A stretch of 64,000 nucleotides of DNA from Wenyingzhuangia heitensis. GTDB taxonomy: Bacteria; Bacteroidota; Bacteroidia; Flavobacteriales; Flavobacteriaceae. Under the pieces are notes generated by a model, which worked only from the letters and a program-made list of their open reading frames with translations, ran no database searches and was not told the DNA's origin. Positions 43,836 to 53,972 of the stretch are shown in pieces (the first letter of the stretch is position 1; each line of letters opens with the position of its first letter). The translations under genes were made by a program, and so were the position numbers. The stretch is from NCBI RefSeq assembly GCF_011762155.1, contig NZ_JAASQL010000004.1, positions 124,001 to 188,000 on the forward strand, written 5' to 3'.

Positions 43836-44942
43836 ATGAAATATTATCTAATAGCTGGAGAAGCTTCTGGAGATTTACATGGAGCCAATCTAATGAAAGC
43901 ATTGTTAGAAAAAGATCCAAAGGCAGAGTTCCGTTTTTTTGGAGGTGATTTAATGCAAGAAATAGGAGGTACTTTGGTAAAGCATTACAAAGAACTTGCT
44001 TTTATGGGACTTTTAGAGGTGTTAAAAAACATTAGAAGTATTTTTAAAAACATAGATGTTTGTAAAAAAGATCTTATGGAATTTAAGCCTGATGTATTAA
44101 TTTTAATTGATTATCCTGGTTTTAATTTAAGAATTGCTGAGTTTGCAAAAAAAAATGGAATTAAAGTACACTACTATATCTCTCCAAAAATTTGGGCTTG
44201 GAAAGAAAATAGAATTCATAAAATAAAAAAGAACATAGATCATTTACATGTCATTTTTCCTTTTGAAGTGGATTACTTTAAAAACAAACACAATTACGAG
44301 GTAAATTATGTAGGGAATCCTTTGTTTGATGAAATAGCAAAAAGAGAATCAATAAACGAAAGCAAATTTAGAGAAGAACATCATTTAGGAGACAAACCTA
44401 TTATAGCGTTATTACCAGGGAGTAGAACGCAAGAAATTACTAAAATTTTAAGCGTAATGCTTACTGTAGTTGATGTTTTTAAAGAATATCAATTTGTTAT
44501 AGCAGGAGCCCCAAGTAAAGAAGAAGCTTTTTATATTCCTTTTATAGGAACTTCTGATGTGAAATTTATTGCTAATAAGACGTATGATTTACTATCTATT
44601 TCTACAGCGGCTTTAGTAACATCGGGTACGGCAACTTTAGAAACAGCTTTGTTTAAAGTGCCTCAGGTTGTGTGTTATAAAACTAGTGGATTGACTTATT
44701 TTATAGGGAACTTATTGGTTAAAATAGAGTTCTTTTCCCTAGTTAATTTGGTCATGCAAAGAGAAGTTGTGACTGAATTGTTACAACATACTTTTACCAA
44801 AGAAACACTAATTATTGAGTTAAAGAATATCCTTTCTGGAGAAGGAAGAGAGATTATGTTATCTGACTATGATGAGCTAGAACAAAAATTAGGGGGTGTT
44901 GGAGCTTCTAAAAAACTGGCAGATAGTATTTTAAGTGCGTAA
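43836..44942 (+). CDS. lpxB: Lipid-A-disaccharide synthase
   Basis: 368 residues. Joins UDP-2,3-diacylglucosamine to lipid X to form the lipid A disaccharide, at the inner membrane. Signature parts: AGEASGDLHGANLMKAL at the start, FMGLLEVLKNI, LILIDYPGFNLR, HYYISPKIWAWKENRIHKIK, LLPGSRTQEITKIL, and TSGTATLETALFKVPQVV. Normal length. Confidence 0.97.
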   Translation: MKYYLIAGEASGDLHGANLMKALLEKDPKAEFRFFGGDLMQEIGGTLVKHYKELAFMGLLEVLKNIRSIFKNIDVCKKDLMEFKPDVLILIDYPGFNLRIAEFAKKNGIKVHYYISPKIWAWKENRIHKIKKNIDHLHVIFPFEVDYFKNKHNYEVNYVGNPLFDEIAKRESINESKFREEHHLGDKPIIALLPGSRTQEITKILSVMLTVVDVFKEYQFVIAGAPSKEEAFYIPFIGTSDVKFIANKTYDLLSISTAALVTSGTATLETALFKVPQVVCYKTSGLTYFIGNLLVKIEFFSLVNLVMQREVVTELLQHTFTKETLIIELKNILSGEGREIMLSDYDELEQKLGGVGASKKLADSILSA

Positions 44943-44964
44943 AATTTAGTAGCTTTAAAAAGCT

Positions 44965-46947
44965 ATGAAATTATTATTATCCTATGTGCCTTTTCAGGTA
45001 CTAATAGGTGTGCTGTTTGGAATCTTATTTCAACACAGTAATAACACTCTATTTATAATTTTTGTTTTTATTTTAATCTTATCAATGGTATTGATGAGGT
45101 CTACAACTTTGTTTAAAAGATACATTACTTTATTTACATTAATTATTTTTGGAATTTTATCTAGTTGGTTTTCTATCCTTATTAATAAAGAACAGAATAA
45201 CAAACATCATTACACGTATTTTAGGCCTTCTGTTTCTACATTGCAACTTACGGTAATCAAAACATTAAAGTCATCAAAAAAGCTAAATAGATATTATGCA
45301 AAGGTAACCTCTATAGGTTCTAAAAAAGCATGTGGTAATGTATTGGTAGAAACGTTAAAAGATTCCACATCAGTTTTAATTGCAGGAGATAATTTTGTTT
45401 GCAAACAAATTATACAACCAATAAATACAGCAAGTTCTCCATATGATTTTGATTATAAAAAATATCTGTCATTAAAAAAAGTATACGGAAAAATTAGAAT
45501 TTATAATTATATAAAAATAGGTAAAAGTGATTTTGGACTATTTAAAATACAGAATTATAGAACTAAAATAGTTGCCAAATTACAAACATCCACTTTGTCT
45601 GTAGAAACCAAAGGATTACTAATGGCTATGTTGTTGGGAGATAGAGAACAATTGTCTAAAGAAATGCAAGTTGCTTTTACCAATGCTGGAGTGGTACATT
45701 TAATTGCAATTTCTGGAATGCATGTTGGGGTGTTGTATTTTTTATTATGTTACACTTTTGGCTTTGTAAAGCGGTTTAATTATGGAAACTATATTCATGT
45801 TTTTATTGTTGTAGTTTGCTTGTGGTGTTTTGCTGTTTTTTCTGGATTATCTACTTCTGTCGTAAGATCTGTAACAATGTTTAGTTTTATAATACTTTCT
45901 AAATTAAAGCGAAAAAGAGGCTTGTTGTTAGAGCCTATTATTAGCTCTATGCTGTTATTGCTTTTGTTACAACCCAATTATTTGTTTGATGTAGGTTTTC
46001 AATTAAGTTATACAGCGGTAATCAGTATTGTAGTTTTCTATCCTTTGTTAATGAGGAAATATCACTTAAAAAACAAAATCATAAAATATTTTGTAGATGT
46101 TGTTGTCGTTTCTGTAGTGGCTCAGTTAGGAGTTTTACCTATAACCTTATATTATTTTCATCAACTACCTTTACAATTTTTAATGGCTAATTTTATAGCG
46201 GTTTCATTGTTGCCTTTGGTTTTGTATGGAGGTTTTTTGGTCTTGATAAAAGTTTTAATTACAAATAAATGGATCTTTATAGAAAGGTGGTTTGATGAGT
46301 TTATAAGAGGATATATTAATATGATTAATTATTTTTCATCTTTAGAGTCTTTTCTTTTAAAGGATATTTCTATTCGTCAAGTTCACGTTTTAGGTTATTA
46401 TATAGTGCTTATTTTAATATGGAAATTGTTGTATAAATATTCTTATAAAAGTTTAGTTATGTTGTTTAGTAGTTTGATAATATTTCAGTTTTGTCATATT
46501 TACAATCAGTATAAAATTCATCAAAAAGAACAATTAATTATATATAATGATTATAAAAATAGCATAGTTTCAATTAAAAAAGACAAAAATATATTTGTGT
46601 TTACAGATTCTGGATATCAAAAAATAATTCATCAGAATAAGATAAAAAATAACATTGAGAAAGTAACACCTATAAAATCAAAAGTTATAGGTTTTAAAGA
46701 AAATACGTATGTACTTGTAGATGATAAATTAGCTTATGATCAATTAAATATGAAAGGTTTGGTTTTAATAATCTTTAAAAATCCAAAAATAAATATAGAG
46801 AGAGTGCTTAAAAAGATAGAACCCAAATTGGTAATTATTGGAGCTTCTAATTTTTATAATAATAGAATAAAATGGAAAAGCACTTGTGAAACACTACAAG
46901 TGCCTTGTTATGATGTTAACTCACAAGGAGCTTATGTGGTAAATTAA
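44965..46947 (+). CDS. comEC: ComEC/Rec2-type competence protein (DNA uptake channel)
   Basis: 660 residues. Membrane channel for single-stranded DNA uptake. N-terminal helices and a beta-rich OB-type domain (about 85-190), then the competence domain with GLLMAMLLGDREQLS, HLIAISGMHVGVLY, FAVFSGLSTSVVRS and PNYLFDVGFQLSYTAV, followed by about 120 residues without the zinc-binding HxHxDH of the beta-lactamase-like domain. That short, metal-free C-terminus is usual for flavobacteria. Last gene of the operon; its stop overlaps the convergent thioredoxin-like gene by four bases. Confidence 0.94.
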   Translation: MKLLLSYVPFQVLIGVLFGILFQHSNNTLFIIFVFILILSMVLMRSTTLFKRYITLFTLIIFGILSSWFSILINKEQNNKHHYTYFRPSVSTLQLTVIKTLKSSKKLNRYYAKVTSIGSKKACGNVLVETLKDSTSVLIAGDNFVCKQIIQPINTASSPYDFDYKKYLSLKKVYGKIRIYNYIKIGKSDFGLFKIQNYRTKIVAKLQTSTLSVETKGLLMAMLLGDREQLSKEMQVAFTNAGVVHLIAISGMHVGVLYFLLCYTFGFVKRFNYGNYIHVFIVVVCLWCFAVFSGLSTSVVRSVTMFSFIILSKLKRKRGLLLEPIISSMLLLLLLQPNYLFDVGFQLSYTAVISIVVFYPLLMRKYHLKNKIIKYFVDVVVVSVVAQLGVLPITLYYFHQLPLQFLMANFIAVSLLPLVLYGGFLVLIKVLITNKWIFIERWFDEFIRGYINMINYFSSLESFLLKDISIRQVHVLGYYIVLILIWKLLYKYSYKSLVMLFSSLIIFQFCHIYNQYKIHQKEQLIIYNDYKNSIVSIKKDKNIFVFTDSGYQKIIHQNKIKNNIEKVTPIKSKVIGFKENTYVLVDDKLAYDQLNMKGLVLIIFKNPKINIERVLKKIEPKLVIIGASNFYNNRIKWKSTCETLQVPCYDVNSQGAYVVN

Positions 46948-47468
46948 AGTTTACTTTTAAAACCTTGTTCAAAAGTATCCCAGTCTTTTGTTAAGTAAAC
47001 TTCTTGATGCATAAAGTTGATTAATTTTTCCATAACAGGTTTTTTTAAATATCCTGGAGCAACGTATACAACTTTTTCTTCTTTATTAAAAAATACTGTA
47101 GAAGGGTAACTAAGTTGACCTTTTAAAATAACTTCGGCAAATTCATGGTGACCTCTTCTTCCGCTGGTAATGTATTTAAAAGTTTGTCCATTAAAAGTAA
47201 TAGGTTCTTTTTGTTCAGCATCAAACTTAACAGCGTAATAGTTTTGATTGATATAATCGGTAATTGTAGTGTTTGTGTAGGTTTCTTTATCCATTACTTT
47301 ACACCAATGACACCAATCGGTATATACATCTACAATAATAGGTTTTGGGTTTGTTTTGTTTAAAGCAATAGCTTGTTCAAAAGTAATCCAATTAATTTCT
47401 TTAGGTTCTGGATTAGCAGCAAATAAGAATGCCGGAATTATAAAAAGGTAAAAAAATATATGTTTCAT
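46944..47468 (-). CDS. Secreted thioredoxin-like protein with CHWC motif
   Basis: 174 residues. Signal peptide MKHIFFYLFIIPAFLFAA; thioredoxin fold with DVYTDWCHWCKVM, where the CxxC pair is CHWC (DUF255/thioredoxin-7-like), and YPSTVFFNKEEKVVYVAPGYL with the cis-Pro region. Likely a periplasmic disulfide oxidoreductase; partner not known. Convergent to comEC with overlapping stop codons. Confidence 0.88.
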   Translation of the reverse strand: MKHIFFYLFIIPAFLFAANPEPKEINWITFEQAIALNKTNPKPIIVDVYTDWCHWCKVMDKETYTNTTITDYINQNYYAVKFDAEQKEPITFNGQTFKYITSGRRGHHEFAEVILKGQLSYPSTVFFNKEEKVVYVAPGYLKKPVMEKLINFMHQEVYLTKDWDTFEQGFKSKL

Positions 47469-47526
47469 TTTTATGTATTTAAGTTTTGTGTATAAGTCTT
47501 TTAAATTGGTTGAGTCTTACAAAGTA

Positions 47527-49290
47527 TTATGTAATTCCGTGCATTTTTCGTACCAAAGTTTTGTTTAGTAGTGTTATTATAATTCCTGCTACAATAGGTA
47601 CTAATGTAAAAATCAAGAAAAAAGTAGATAAGTCGTAAGCTTTTGTAATAGCATCAATTTGTCCTCCTAAAGAACCAGCCAGTTTATTACCTATAGCAAT
47701 GGCTAAATACCACATTCCGTACATAAAACCAATCATTTTTGCAGGGACTAGTTTACTTACTTGAGACAGGCCTAATGGAGACAAGCATAACTCTCCTAAA
47801 GTATGGAATAAATAAGCCATAATTAACCAAATCATACCTACTTTAACAGAACCAGGTGTTGCATCTGACGGAATGGCATTTGCTCCATAAGATAAAAAAG
47901 CAAATCCGACTCCTAATAAAATTAAACCTAATCCGTATTTTTGAGCTGATGTAGGGTTGTATTTACTTTCCCACCATTTAGAAAAAAAAGAGGCAAAAGC
48001 AATAATAAAAAAGGAATTTAAAGTGCTAAACCAAGCTACGGTAACGGTAGTAACATCTGCAGAAAATTCTTTATATAACATTCCTCCAACAACTGCCCAA
48101 ATAGCTAAAAAACTAACGATTAAAATCCAGTTTGATATTTTAATTATTTTATGAGTTTGTTTGTATAATAACCACAATACCCAAGAAATAATTAGCAAAG
48201 GAATTACGGTTAGTAAAGTGTTTATAATGTTAAATATAACAGCGTAATTCCCTGTTAATTCTCTTTGTGTATAGTCTCTAGCAAATATAATTAGCGATGT
48301 AGCTCCTTGCTCAAAAGACATCCAAAAGAATACGGTAAACAAAGCAAAAATAATCAAAGCAATCATTCTGTCTCTAACTACTTTTTCGTATCTAACAATT
48401 CTACTGATGACCAAAAATAAAAAAATAAACAATCCAATTAAAACAAGTTCTGTAGCTCCAGAAATATGTTCGGATATGCCTAAAAAGACTTGAGGCAATA
48501 AATTAATATTTGCAATTTTAGAACTAGGGTCGTTTAATAAATATAATAAACCAATAACCGAACTGATGGCTATTAGTATTTTATCAATAGTAGTAAAATA
48601 GTTAGTTTTATTTGTAGTGTTAGAAACCGTAGTTTCTTTTTTAGGTACTTCGCCTATGATACCAAATAGAGGAGAAGCTAGCCAAAATTGTAAGGTTCCA
48701 AACAACATAAAAATTCCGGCCAAACCAAAACCATAAGCCCATCCTTGTGTTTCTGCCAAATAACCGCATAGCATCATTCCAAAAAAAGCACCAGCGTTTA
48801 CTCCCATATAATAAATGGTAAAAGCTCCATCTTTTTTTTCAGGAACACGAGTATACATTTCAGAAATAATGGAAGTCATGTTGGGTTTAAAAAAACCAGT
48901 TCCTAGAACTAACAATGTCAAACCAATATATAAGGTAGCTTCTGTTTCTAAAGCCATGGCAGCATGACCTAAAGTCATAATACCAGCTCCAATAACAACA
49001 GCCCATTTGTATCCTGTAATTTTATCAGCAATAATTCCACCCAAAATAGGAGTAATATATAATAGGCCTGCATACGTTCCAAATAAAGCTCCCGCTTGTT
49101 CTGCACTCCAGCCCCAACCAGGGTTATTTACTCCGGTAATTGCCATGGTTAAAAAGTTAACCAATAAAACTCTCATTCCGTAAAAAGAAAATCGTTCCCA
49201 CATTTCTGTAAAGAACAAAACAAATAATCCCGAAGGATGTCCTAATACAGTTTTTTGATTTGTTGCACTACCACCGTAAATAAATTCCAT
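47527..49290 (-). CDS. POT-family proton-coupled peptide transporter
   Basis: 587 residues, about 14 membrane helices. Imports di- and tripeptides with protons. Signature: LFFTEMWERFSFYGMRVLL (the ExxERFxYYG region), GGIIADKITGYKWAVVIGA, GTGFFKPNMTSII, and GELCLSPLGLSQVSKLVPAKMIGFMYGMWYLA. Longer than average, as in many Bacteroidota POT proteins. Confidence 0.95.
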   Translation of the reverse strand: MEFIYGGSATNQKTVLGHPSGLFVLFFTEMWERFSFYGMRVLLVNFLTMAITGVNNPGWGWSAEQAGALFGTYAGLLYITPILGGIIADKITGYKWAVVIGAGIMTLGHAAMALETEATLYIGLTLLVLGTGFFKPNMTSIISEMYTRVPEKKDGAFTIYYMGVNAGAFFGMMLCGYLAETQGWAYGFGLAGIFMLFGTLQFWLASPLFGIIGEVPKKETTVSNTTNKTNYFTTIDKILIAISSVIGLLYLLNDPSSKIANINLLPQVFLGISEHISGATELVLIGLFIFLFLVISRIVRYEKVVRDRMIALIIFALFTVFFWMSFEQGATSLIIFARDYTQRELTGNYAVIFNIINTLLTVIPLLIISWVLWLLYKQTHKIIKISNWILIVSFLAIWAVVGGMLYKEFSADVTTVTVAWFSTLNSFFIIAFASFFSKWWESKYNPTSAQKYGLGLILLGVGFAFLSYGANAIPSDATPGSVKVGMIWLIMAYLFHTLGELCLSPLGLSQVSKLVPAKMIGFMYGMWYLAIAIGNKLAGSLGGQIDAITKAYDLSTFFLIFTLVPIVAGIIITLLNKTLVRKMHGIT

Positions 49291-49354
49291 ACACTAAATT
49301 ATTTAGAAAGCTAAAAATACACTTTTTGTAAACAATTTATTCTGTATTAAAAAC

Positions 49355-49388
49355 AAAAAAAGCTGCCTAATGAAAGACAGCTTTTTTT
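49355..49388 (-). terminator. Terminator of the 52565-49409 operon
   Basis: AAAAAAAGCTG / CAGCTTTTTTT with a 12-base loop that can pair further; T-tract on the minus strand. Confidence 0.75.
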
Positions 49389-49408
49389 TGAGTGTAATTT
49401 TTTGTTTT

Positions 49409-50755
49409 TTACAACCATTTGTTGTAACCAAATACAAAGTTTAATCCAAATCTAATATTGGCCTGTCTTATATCTTCTACAGGTCCTAGTAACTTGTTAA
49501 GGTTATCTGTGGCTAAGTATAATTGTAAAGGTCCTAATTTAGTAGCTAAGTTTACCCCTAAATCCATGTCGCCTTGGTCGTTTTTGATACCTACTACACC
49601 ATAAGTAGTTTTGTCTAAGGCTAAGTTGTATCCTAATGCAAGAATAGCTTTACTATCTTCTAATTTATGATTGTTGTACATAGTAGCTCTAAATTGGTGA
49701 ATATTAGCCAATTTGTAGCTAGCAGATAAATAAGAAGTAGTCATTAAAGATGTTTTGTAAGATGATCCTTCTCTTTCACTAGCATCTAATTTACCAGTTT
49801 CTACCAATGCCTCTAATTCTTCTAATACATCATTGTCAGATCTTAAATCTGTACCATCGTGTTTTAGATTAGTAACATCTTCTAAGTAATATTCTTTTAC
49901 GTTTTCTTTCCAAGTAATAGAACCAATGTCATTAACTGCAGCTTCAATTACTAAGTTTGGAATGATCTCATAGCTTGCACCAATATCAAAACCAATACCA
50001 GAGTTAGCTGTGCTAAATTCTTCGTCATCTTCTCCTGTTAACCCTGCTGTTCTTGCAAAAGCATTGTTGGTGTTTATGGTCCAAGACATGTCGTTGTTAA
50101 TATCTATTTGTGCGGTACCATCTTCTTCGGTAGAACCGTTAGAAATACCTATTAAATATTTAACTCTAACACCAATAGCTAGTTTGTCTTTTAAGAATTG
50201 TTGTGTAAAACCAACTCCTCCTTCAACATAAGACGTTACATCTACGTTGTCATCAATAACAATACTGTTTCCTGTTTTGGCCAAACCATCGTTAAATAGA
50301 TTTAACAATCCATTTTTACTCATTTGCCAGTTAACATTACTTTTTTGGTTTACAAATAAAGATAATGATCCGTGTTTACGTTTAAAAGCAAGGTTTAAAA
50401 TATTAACACTTTGTATTAATGATAGATCGTTATAATCACCATCAACTTGATCGTATATGTTTTGAAAGTTGTAATCTAATCTTTCTGTATCATTACCAAA
50501 TTGATCTGTTGTGTTTTCTGTTCCTGCTTCTACGGTAAGTAAATCAGAACTAGAGAAACCATTGCTAAATGATAAAGAAACTCCAGGCAAACCAAAAGAA
50601 AAAGAGTTTTTTGGAATGTATACGGGAGATACATCTGTAGATTGTTGTACATAATCCCCTAAGTGGAAAAATGAAATTTGACTTTGTGCTTTAGCACTGT
50701 TTGTTAACAAGACAGTGAAAGCAGTTGCTGCTATTAATTTTATTGAATTTTTCAT
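49409..50755 (-). CDS. Outer membrane protein of the DUF5723 type
   Basis: 448 residues from ATG 50755 (MKNSIKLIAATAFTVLLTNSAKAQ signal peptide); nine extra codons are possible upstream. Reads as a beta-barrel with many Asn/Gly/Ser turns: FFHLGDYVQQSTDVSPVYIP, GLPGVSLSFSNGF, LAFKRKHGSLSLFVNQKSNV, SIGFDIG-like GIGFDIGASYEIIPNL, and a C-terminal strand NIRFGLNFVFGYNKWL. This matches the Bacteroidota DUF5723 family; function unknown. Begins ten bases after the lipoprotein gene, so the two are likely made together. Confidence 0.83.
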   Translation of the reverse strand: MKNSIKLIAATAFTVLLTNSAKAQSQISFFHLGDYVQQSTDVSPVYIPKNSFSFGLPGVSLSFSNGFSSSDLLTVEAGTENTTDQFGNDTERLDYNFQNIYDQVDGDYNDLSLIQSVNILNLAFKRKHGSLSLFVNQKSNVNWQMSKNGLLNLFNDGLAKTGNSIVIDDNVDVTSYVEGGVGFTQQFLKDKLAIGVRVKYLIGISNGSTEEDGTAQIDINNDMSWTINTNNAFARTAGLTGEDDEEFSTANSGIGFDIGASYEIIPNLVIEAAVNDIGSITWKENVKEYYLEDVTNLKHDGTDLRSDNDVLEELEALVETGKLDASEREGSSYKTSLMTTSYLSASYKLANIHQFRATMYNNHKLEDSKAILALGYNLALDKTTYGVVGIKNDQGDMDLGVNLATKLGPLQLYLATDNLNKLLGPVEDIRQANIRFGLNFVFGYNKWL

Positions 50756-50765
50756 TGTCTTGTTT

Positions 50766-52565
50766 TTAGTTGTTATCATCATCTTCGTCTTCAGAAACTG
50801 TAAAATCTCCTATAAGTGATAAATCTAATCTTACTTTATCTGTACTTTGGATTTTAGCGGCTGCTGAGTTTGTTGTGTTAAATTTAATAACAGCTTGTAT
50901 GTCGGTAACGTTTGTTAAAGCACTAATTTCCTCTTTTGTAAAATCAACAATAGTTTCTGTAGGTTTTACAACAGTAGTTCCCTCTTTTAAATCTCCATTA
51001 GCATCAATAATGTATGTTGATAGTCCATTTGCATCAACTGGAGCTGCATTCATTAAGCTAGCAGGTTTTGAAAAAGCAATGTTTCCGTTACTTTCTAAAA
51101 AGTCTAAAGTAACAGTTCCTGATAAAGGAATAGAGTTTTTTGTATGTACGTTTAATGATAAAGAACTTACGTTTTCTTCAATATCTTCAATATCTTCTGA
51201 ATCAAACTCAAAAGGATCTGGAGAAAAAGTTAAGTTTTCAAAAGTTACGTATAAAGGTAATTCTACCACTACATCTACAGCCAAAGTATTGGCAACATCA
51301 AAAAAGTTGGTGTTAACTGTAGTACTGTTTGGGTTTGCACCTGCAGTTACATCCAATTTAAATTTAGTTGGCTTTCCGTTTAATAAATCGTCTAAATTAG
51401 AATTGTCTTTGTTAAGAATAATGATAGATTCTTTGGTCTCACCGTTAGTAGCGGCATCATCTATAATAGCATAATTTCCAGTTCCTCCTGTAATAGGTTC
51501 AATATTGTCATCTAGTGGAGTCGCATCTGTAATAATTAAATTCGTTAAAATTTCTGCATTAGCATCGTTAGGATCTGGTTTAGAACTTTTAATATCTTCT
51601 AATGTTAAACCAATAGGAAATCCGTAACCACTATTTGCTGTTAATTTTAATATAGGGTTTTCAAAAGTAATATTTCCCTCTCCAATTTCTTTAAAAAAGT
51701 CTAGGTCAAAAGTTTGACTGTCTACGTTAAAACTAGCATCTTTAAAATCACCTTTGGCAGTTTTTACTTTTGAATTAGTAAGAGTAATGGTGTATTTTAA
51801 ATTGTCTGTAGAACTTACAATATCTCCATTTTCAAAAGTTACAGTAGCATCAAGCAGTACAGCAACATTGTTAACACCTGTATTACTATCTGGATCTAAA
51901 GCATCATAGGTAAAATCTAAATCGTAGTTATTTAGATCTACTGTAATTGAAGCTTCGTCAGCACCGCTATTATTATTAAGTGTAAATGTTCTATTATAGC
52001 TTCCTGTACCAATTACTGGTTTTCTTTTAAAAGAAGGAATTGTAAATTCAACAACTGTTTGAGCTTCTGTAGTTGTTTCTAGTGTAATGGTAAAAGTACC
52101 AGCAGAAAAATCAGCAGCTGTTAAATCAGAATCTAAAGTTAAAGATTTAATGTCTTTAAAAGAATCTTGTACTTCATCACCAGCAACTGTTCCTGTAACA
52201 TAAGGAGCTTGTCCTACTAATCCAGAACTTGCTAAAAGATCAAAATCTCCTTCAAAACTTTGATCATCCACACTTACAAAATCAGAGTTGTTGGCAGAGT
52301 TTAAAGATTCAGTATAGGTAAAGCTTACTAAAGATTTTCCGTTATCGTCAGTAGTACCTACTTCAATATCATCTCCAATTTCTTCAAATAATTCTGTAGC
52401 AGTGTATTCAGAATAACCAATTTTTAATCCTACTGCAAGACTAGGGTCGTTAATTTCTTTTTCAAAAAAGGATGTATCAAAAGATTCTGAACATCCTAAT
52501 AGGCTTAAACACAGTCCTGAGATAACAAGACTTTGCATACCTATGCGGTGGGTAAAGTTTTTCAT
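50766..52565 (-). CDS. Large surface lipoprotein of unknown function
   Basis: 599 residues from ATG 52565, giving a lipoprotein signal MKNFTHRIGMQSLVISGLCL... with LLGC lipobox. The mature part is acidic and Ser/Thr/Asn/Asp-rich beta-strand sequence, probably several Ig-like domains (repeated LTANSG, LTLDSD, ISLxxNxx-like strands) ending in DEDDDNN. No family recognised. It precedes the DUF5723-type barrel gene by ten bases with its promoter at 52590-52597. Confidence 0.82.
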   Translation of the reverse strand: MKNFTHRIGMQSLVISGLCLSLLGCSESFDTSFFEKEINDPSLAVGLKIGYSEYTATELFEEIGDDIEVGTTDDNGKSLVSFTYTESLNSANNSDFVSVDDQSFEGDFDLLASSGLVGQAPYVTGTVAGDEVQDSFKDIKSLTLDSDLTAADFSAGTFTITLETTTEAQTVVEFTIPSFKRKPVIGTGSYNRTFTLNNNSGADEASITVDLNNYDLDFTYDALDPDSNTGVNNVAVLLDATVTFENGDIVSSTDNLKYTITLTNSKVKTAKGDFKDASFNVDSQTFDLDFFKEIGEGNITFENPILKLTANSGYGFPIGLTLEDIKSSKPDPNDANAEILTNLIITDATPLDDNIEPITGGTGNYAIIDDAATNGETKESIIILNKDNSNLDDLLNGKPTKFKLDVTAGANPNSTTVNTNFFDVANTLAVDVVVELPLYVTFENLTFSPDPFEFDSEDIEDIEENVSSLSLNVHTKNSIPLSGTVTLDFLESNGNIAFSKPASLMNAAPVDANGLSTYIIDANGDLKEGTTVVKPTETIVDFTKEEISALTNVTDIQAVIKFNTTNSAAAKIQSTDKVRLDLSLIGDFTVSEDEDDDNN

Positions 52566-52589
52566 TTGTTTTTTTGTATAGTTGAAAGC

Positions 52590-52597
52590 CAAAAATA
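52590..52597 (-). promoter_or_regulatory. -7 promoter element (TATTTTTG) of the lipoprotein-DUF5723 operon
   Basis: TATTTTTG on the minus strand, 24 bases upstream of the lipoprotein start, followed by GC. Confidence 0.55.
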
Positions 52598-52667
52598 AGA
52601 AAATTATAACGATTAACAAATGTTAAAATCATAATAATCGTTATATAAATATTAAGAATTATGAATG

Positions 52668-52675
52668 TATATTTG
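52668..52675 (+). promoter_or_regulatory. -7 promoter element (TATATTTG) of mvaA
   Basis: TATATTTG fits TAnnTTTG, 25 bases before the ATG at 52701; it rules out the in-frame ATG at 52665 as the start. Confidence 0.6.
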
Positions 52676-52700
52676 TATTTTAAACAATTCCACAATTTTT

Positions 52701-53972
52701 ATGTCTTCATTAGTATCGGGTTTTTCTAAGTTAAACAAACAGGAAAAGATTAATTGGTTGGTCGCTAATTTTTTAAAAGAGAATGTAAACGCAAATGAAA
52801 TTTTAAGTTTGTACTGGAACACAGATAAACAATTACAACAATTACATGATGATTTTATAGAGAATACAGTATCAAACTATTACATGCCTTTTGGAATTGC
52901 TCCCAATTTTGTGATTAACAACAAAGTATATACAATTCCTATGGCTATAGAAGAAAGTTCTGTAGTAGCTGCAGCCTCTTTAGTTGCTAAATTTTGGTCT
53001 GATAAAGGAGGTTTTAAAGCAAAAGTGATAAATACCGAAAAGGTTGGTCAGGTGCATTTTATGTTTGAGGGAGATAAACATACTTTACAAGATTATTTTA
53101 TTGTTAAGAAACAGGAGCTAATTTTAGTAACTGATAATATTACCAAGAATATGCGCAAGCGTGGTGGTGGTATTTTAGAGATTGAATTGCGTGATAAGAC
53201 TCTAGAACTGGAAAATTACTATCAATTACACGTAACTTTTGAGACTAAAGATTCTATGGGAGCTAATTTTATTAACTCATGTTTAGAAACTATTGCAAAA
53301 GAATTTAAAAAAGATGGAATTAATATTGTAATGAGCATTCTATCTAATTACGTTCCTAATTGTTTGGTAAAAGCAGAGGTAAGTTGCTCGGTAGATAAAT
53401 TACATCCTACTAATGGAAAATTGTTTGCAGATAAAATGGTTCAGGCTGTTGCTATTGCTAATGTAGAACCACACAGAGCAGTTACTCACAATAAAGGAAT
53501 TATGAATGGTATTGATGCAGTTGTAATTGCTACCGGTAATGATTTTAGAGCCATTGAAGCCGGAGTACATGCTTATGCGGCAAAATCTGGTACCTATAAA
53601 AGTTTAACTTCTTGTAAAGTAGAAAACGAAATATTTACATTTTCTATAGAGGTTCCCTTAGCATTGGGAACTGTTGGAGGTTTAACAAGTACACACCCGT
53701 TGTCTAAATTGTCCTTAGAAATGTTAGACAATCCTAACGCAAAAGAATTAATGCAAATTATAGCAGTGGCAGGTTTGGCTCAGAATTATGCAGCTTTAAG
53801 AGCTTTAACTACCACAGGAATTCAGGAAGGACATATGAAAATGCATTTGGTGAATATTTTAAATCAGCTAGAAGCAAACGAGCAAGAAAAAGAAGAAGTT
53901 ACCAAACAGTTAATAGGAAAAGTAGTGAGTTATAGTGGAGTTGCAGAAACGCTTAAAAAAATTAGAGCTTAA
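52701..53972 (+). CDS. mvaA: Class II hydroxymethylglutaryl-CoA reductase
   Basis: 423 residues. Reduces HMG-CoA to mevalonate, feeding isoprenoid synthesis. The start at 52701 (MSSLVSGFSKLNKQEKINWL) is taken because the promoter lies between it and the earlier ATG. Motifs of the class: NYYMPFGIAPNFVINNKVY, PMAIEESSVVAAAS with the catalytic Glu, DSMGANFINSCLE, HNKGIMNGIDAVVIATGNDFRA, and GGLTSTHPL; the C-terminal domain carries EGHMKMHLVN. Abuts the GHMP kinase gene with a one-base overlap. Confidence 0.96.
   Translation: MSSLVSGFSKLNKQEKINWLVANFLKENVNANEILSLYWNTDKQLQQLHDDFIENTVSNYYMPFGIAPNFVINNKVYTIPMAIEESSVVAAASLVAKFWSDKGGFKAKVINTEKVGQVHFMFEGDKHTLQDYFIVKKQELILVTDNITKNMRKRGGGILEIELRDKTLELENYYQLHVTFETKDSMGANFINSCLETIAKEFKKDGINIVMSILSNYVPNCLVKAEVSCSVDKLHPTNGKLFADKMVQAVAIANVEPHRAVTHNKGIMNGIDAVVIATGNDFRAIEAGVHAYAAKSGTYKSLTSCKVENEIFTFSIEVPLALGTVGGLTSTHPLSKLSLEMLDNPNAKELMQIIAVAGLAQNYAALRALTTTGIQEGHMKMHLVNILNQLEANEQEKEEVTKQLIGKVVSYSGVAETLKKIRA

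Noticed and set aside
44965-46947. ComEC C-terminus as truncated
   Set aside because: The missing metallo-lactamase motif is normal for flavobacterial ComEC proteins; the frame ends naturally.
50770-51474. 234-codon plus-strand open frame
   Set aside because: It is antisense to the lipoprotein gene; the Ser/Thr/Val-rich composition is that of a mirror reading of its acidic sequence, and no promoter precedes it.
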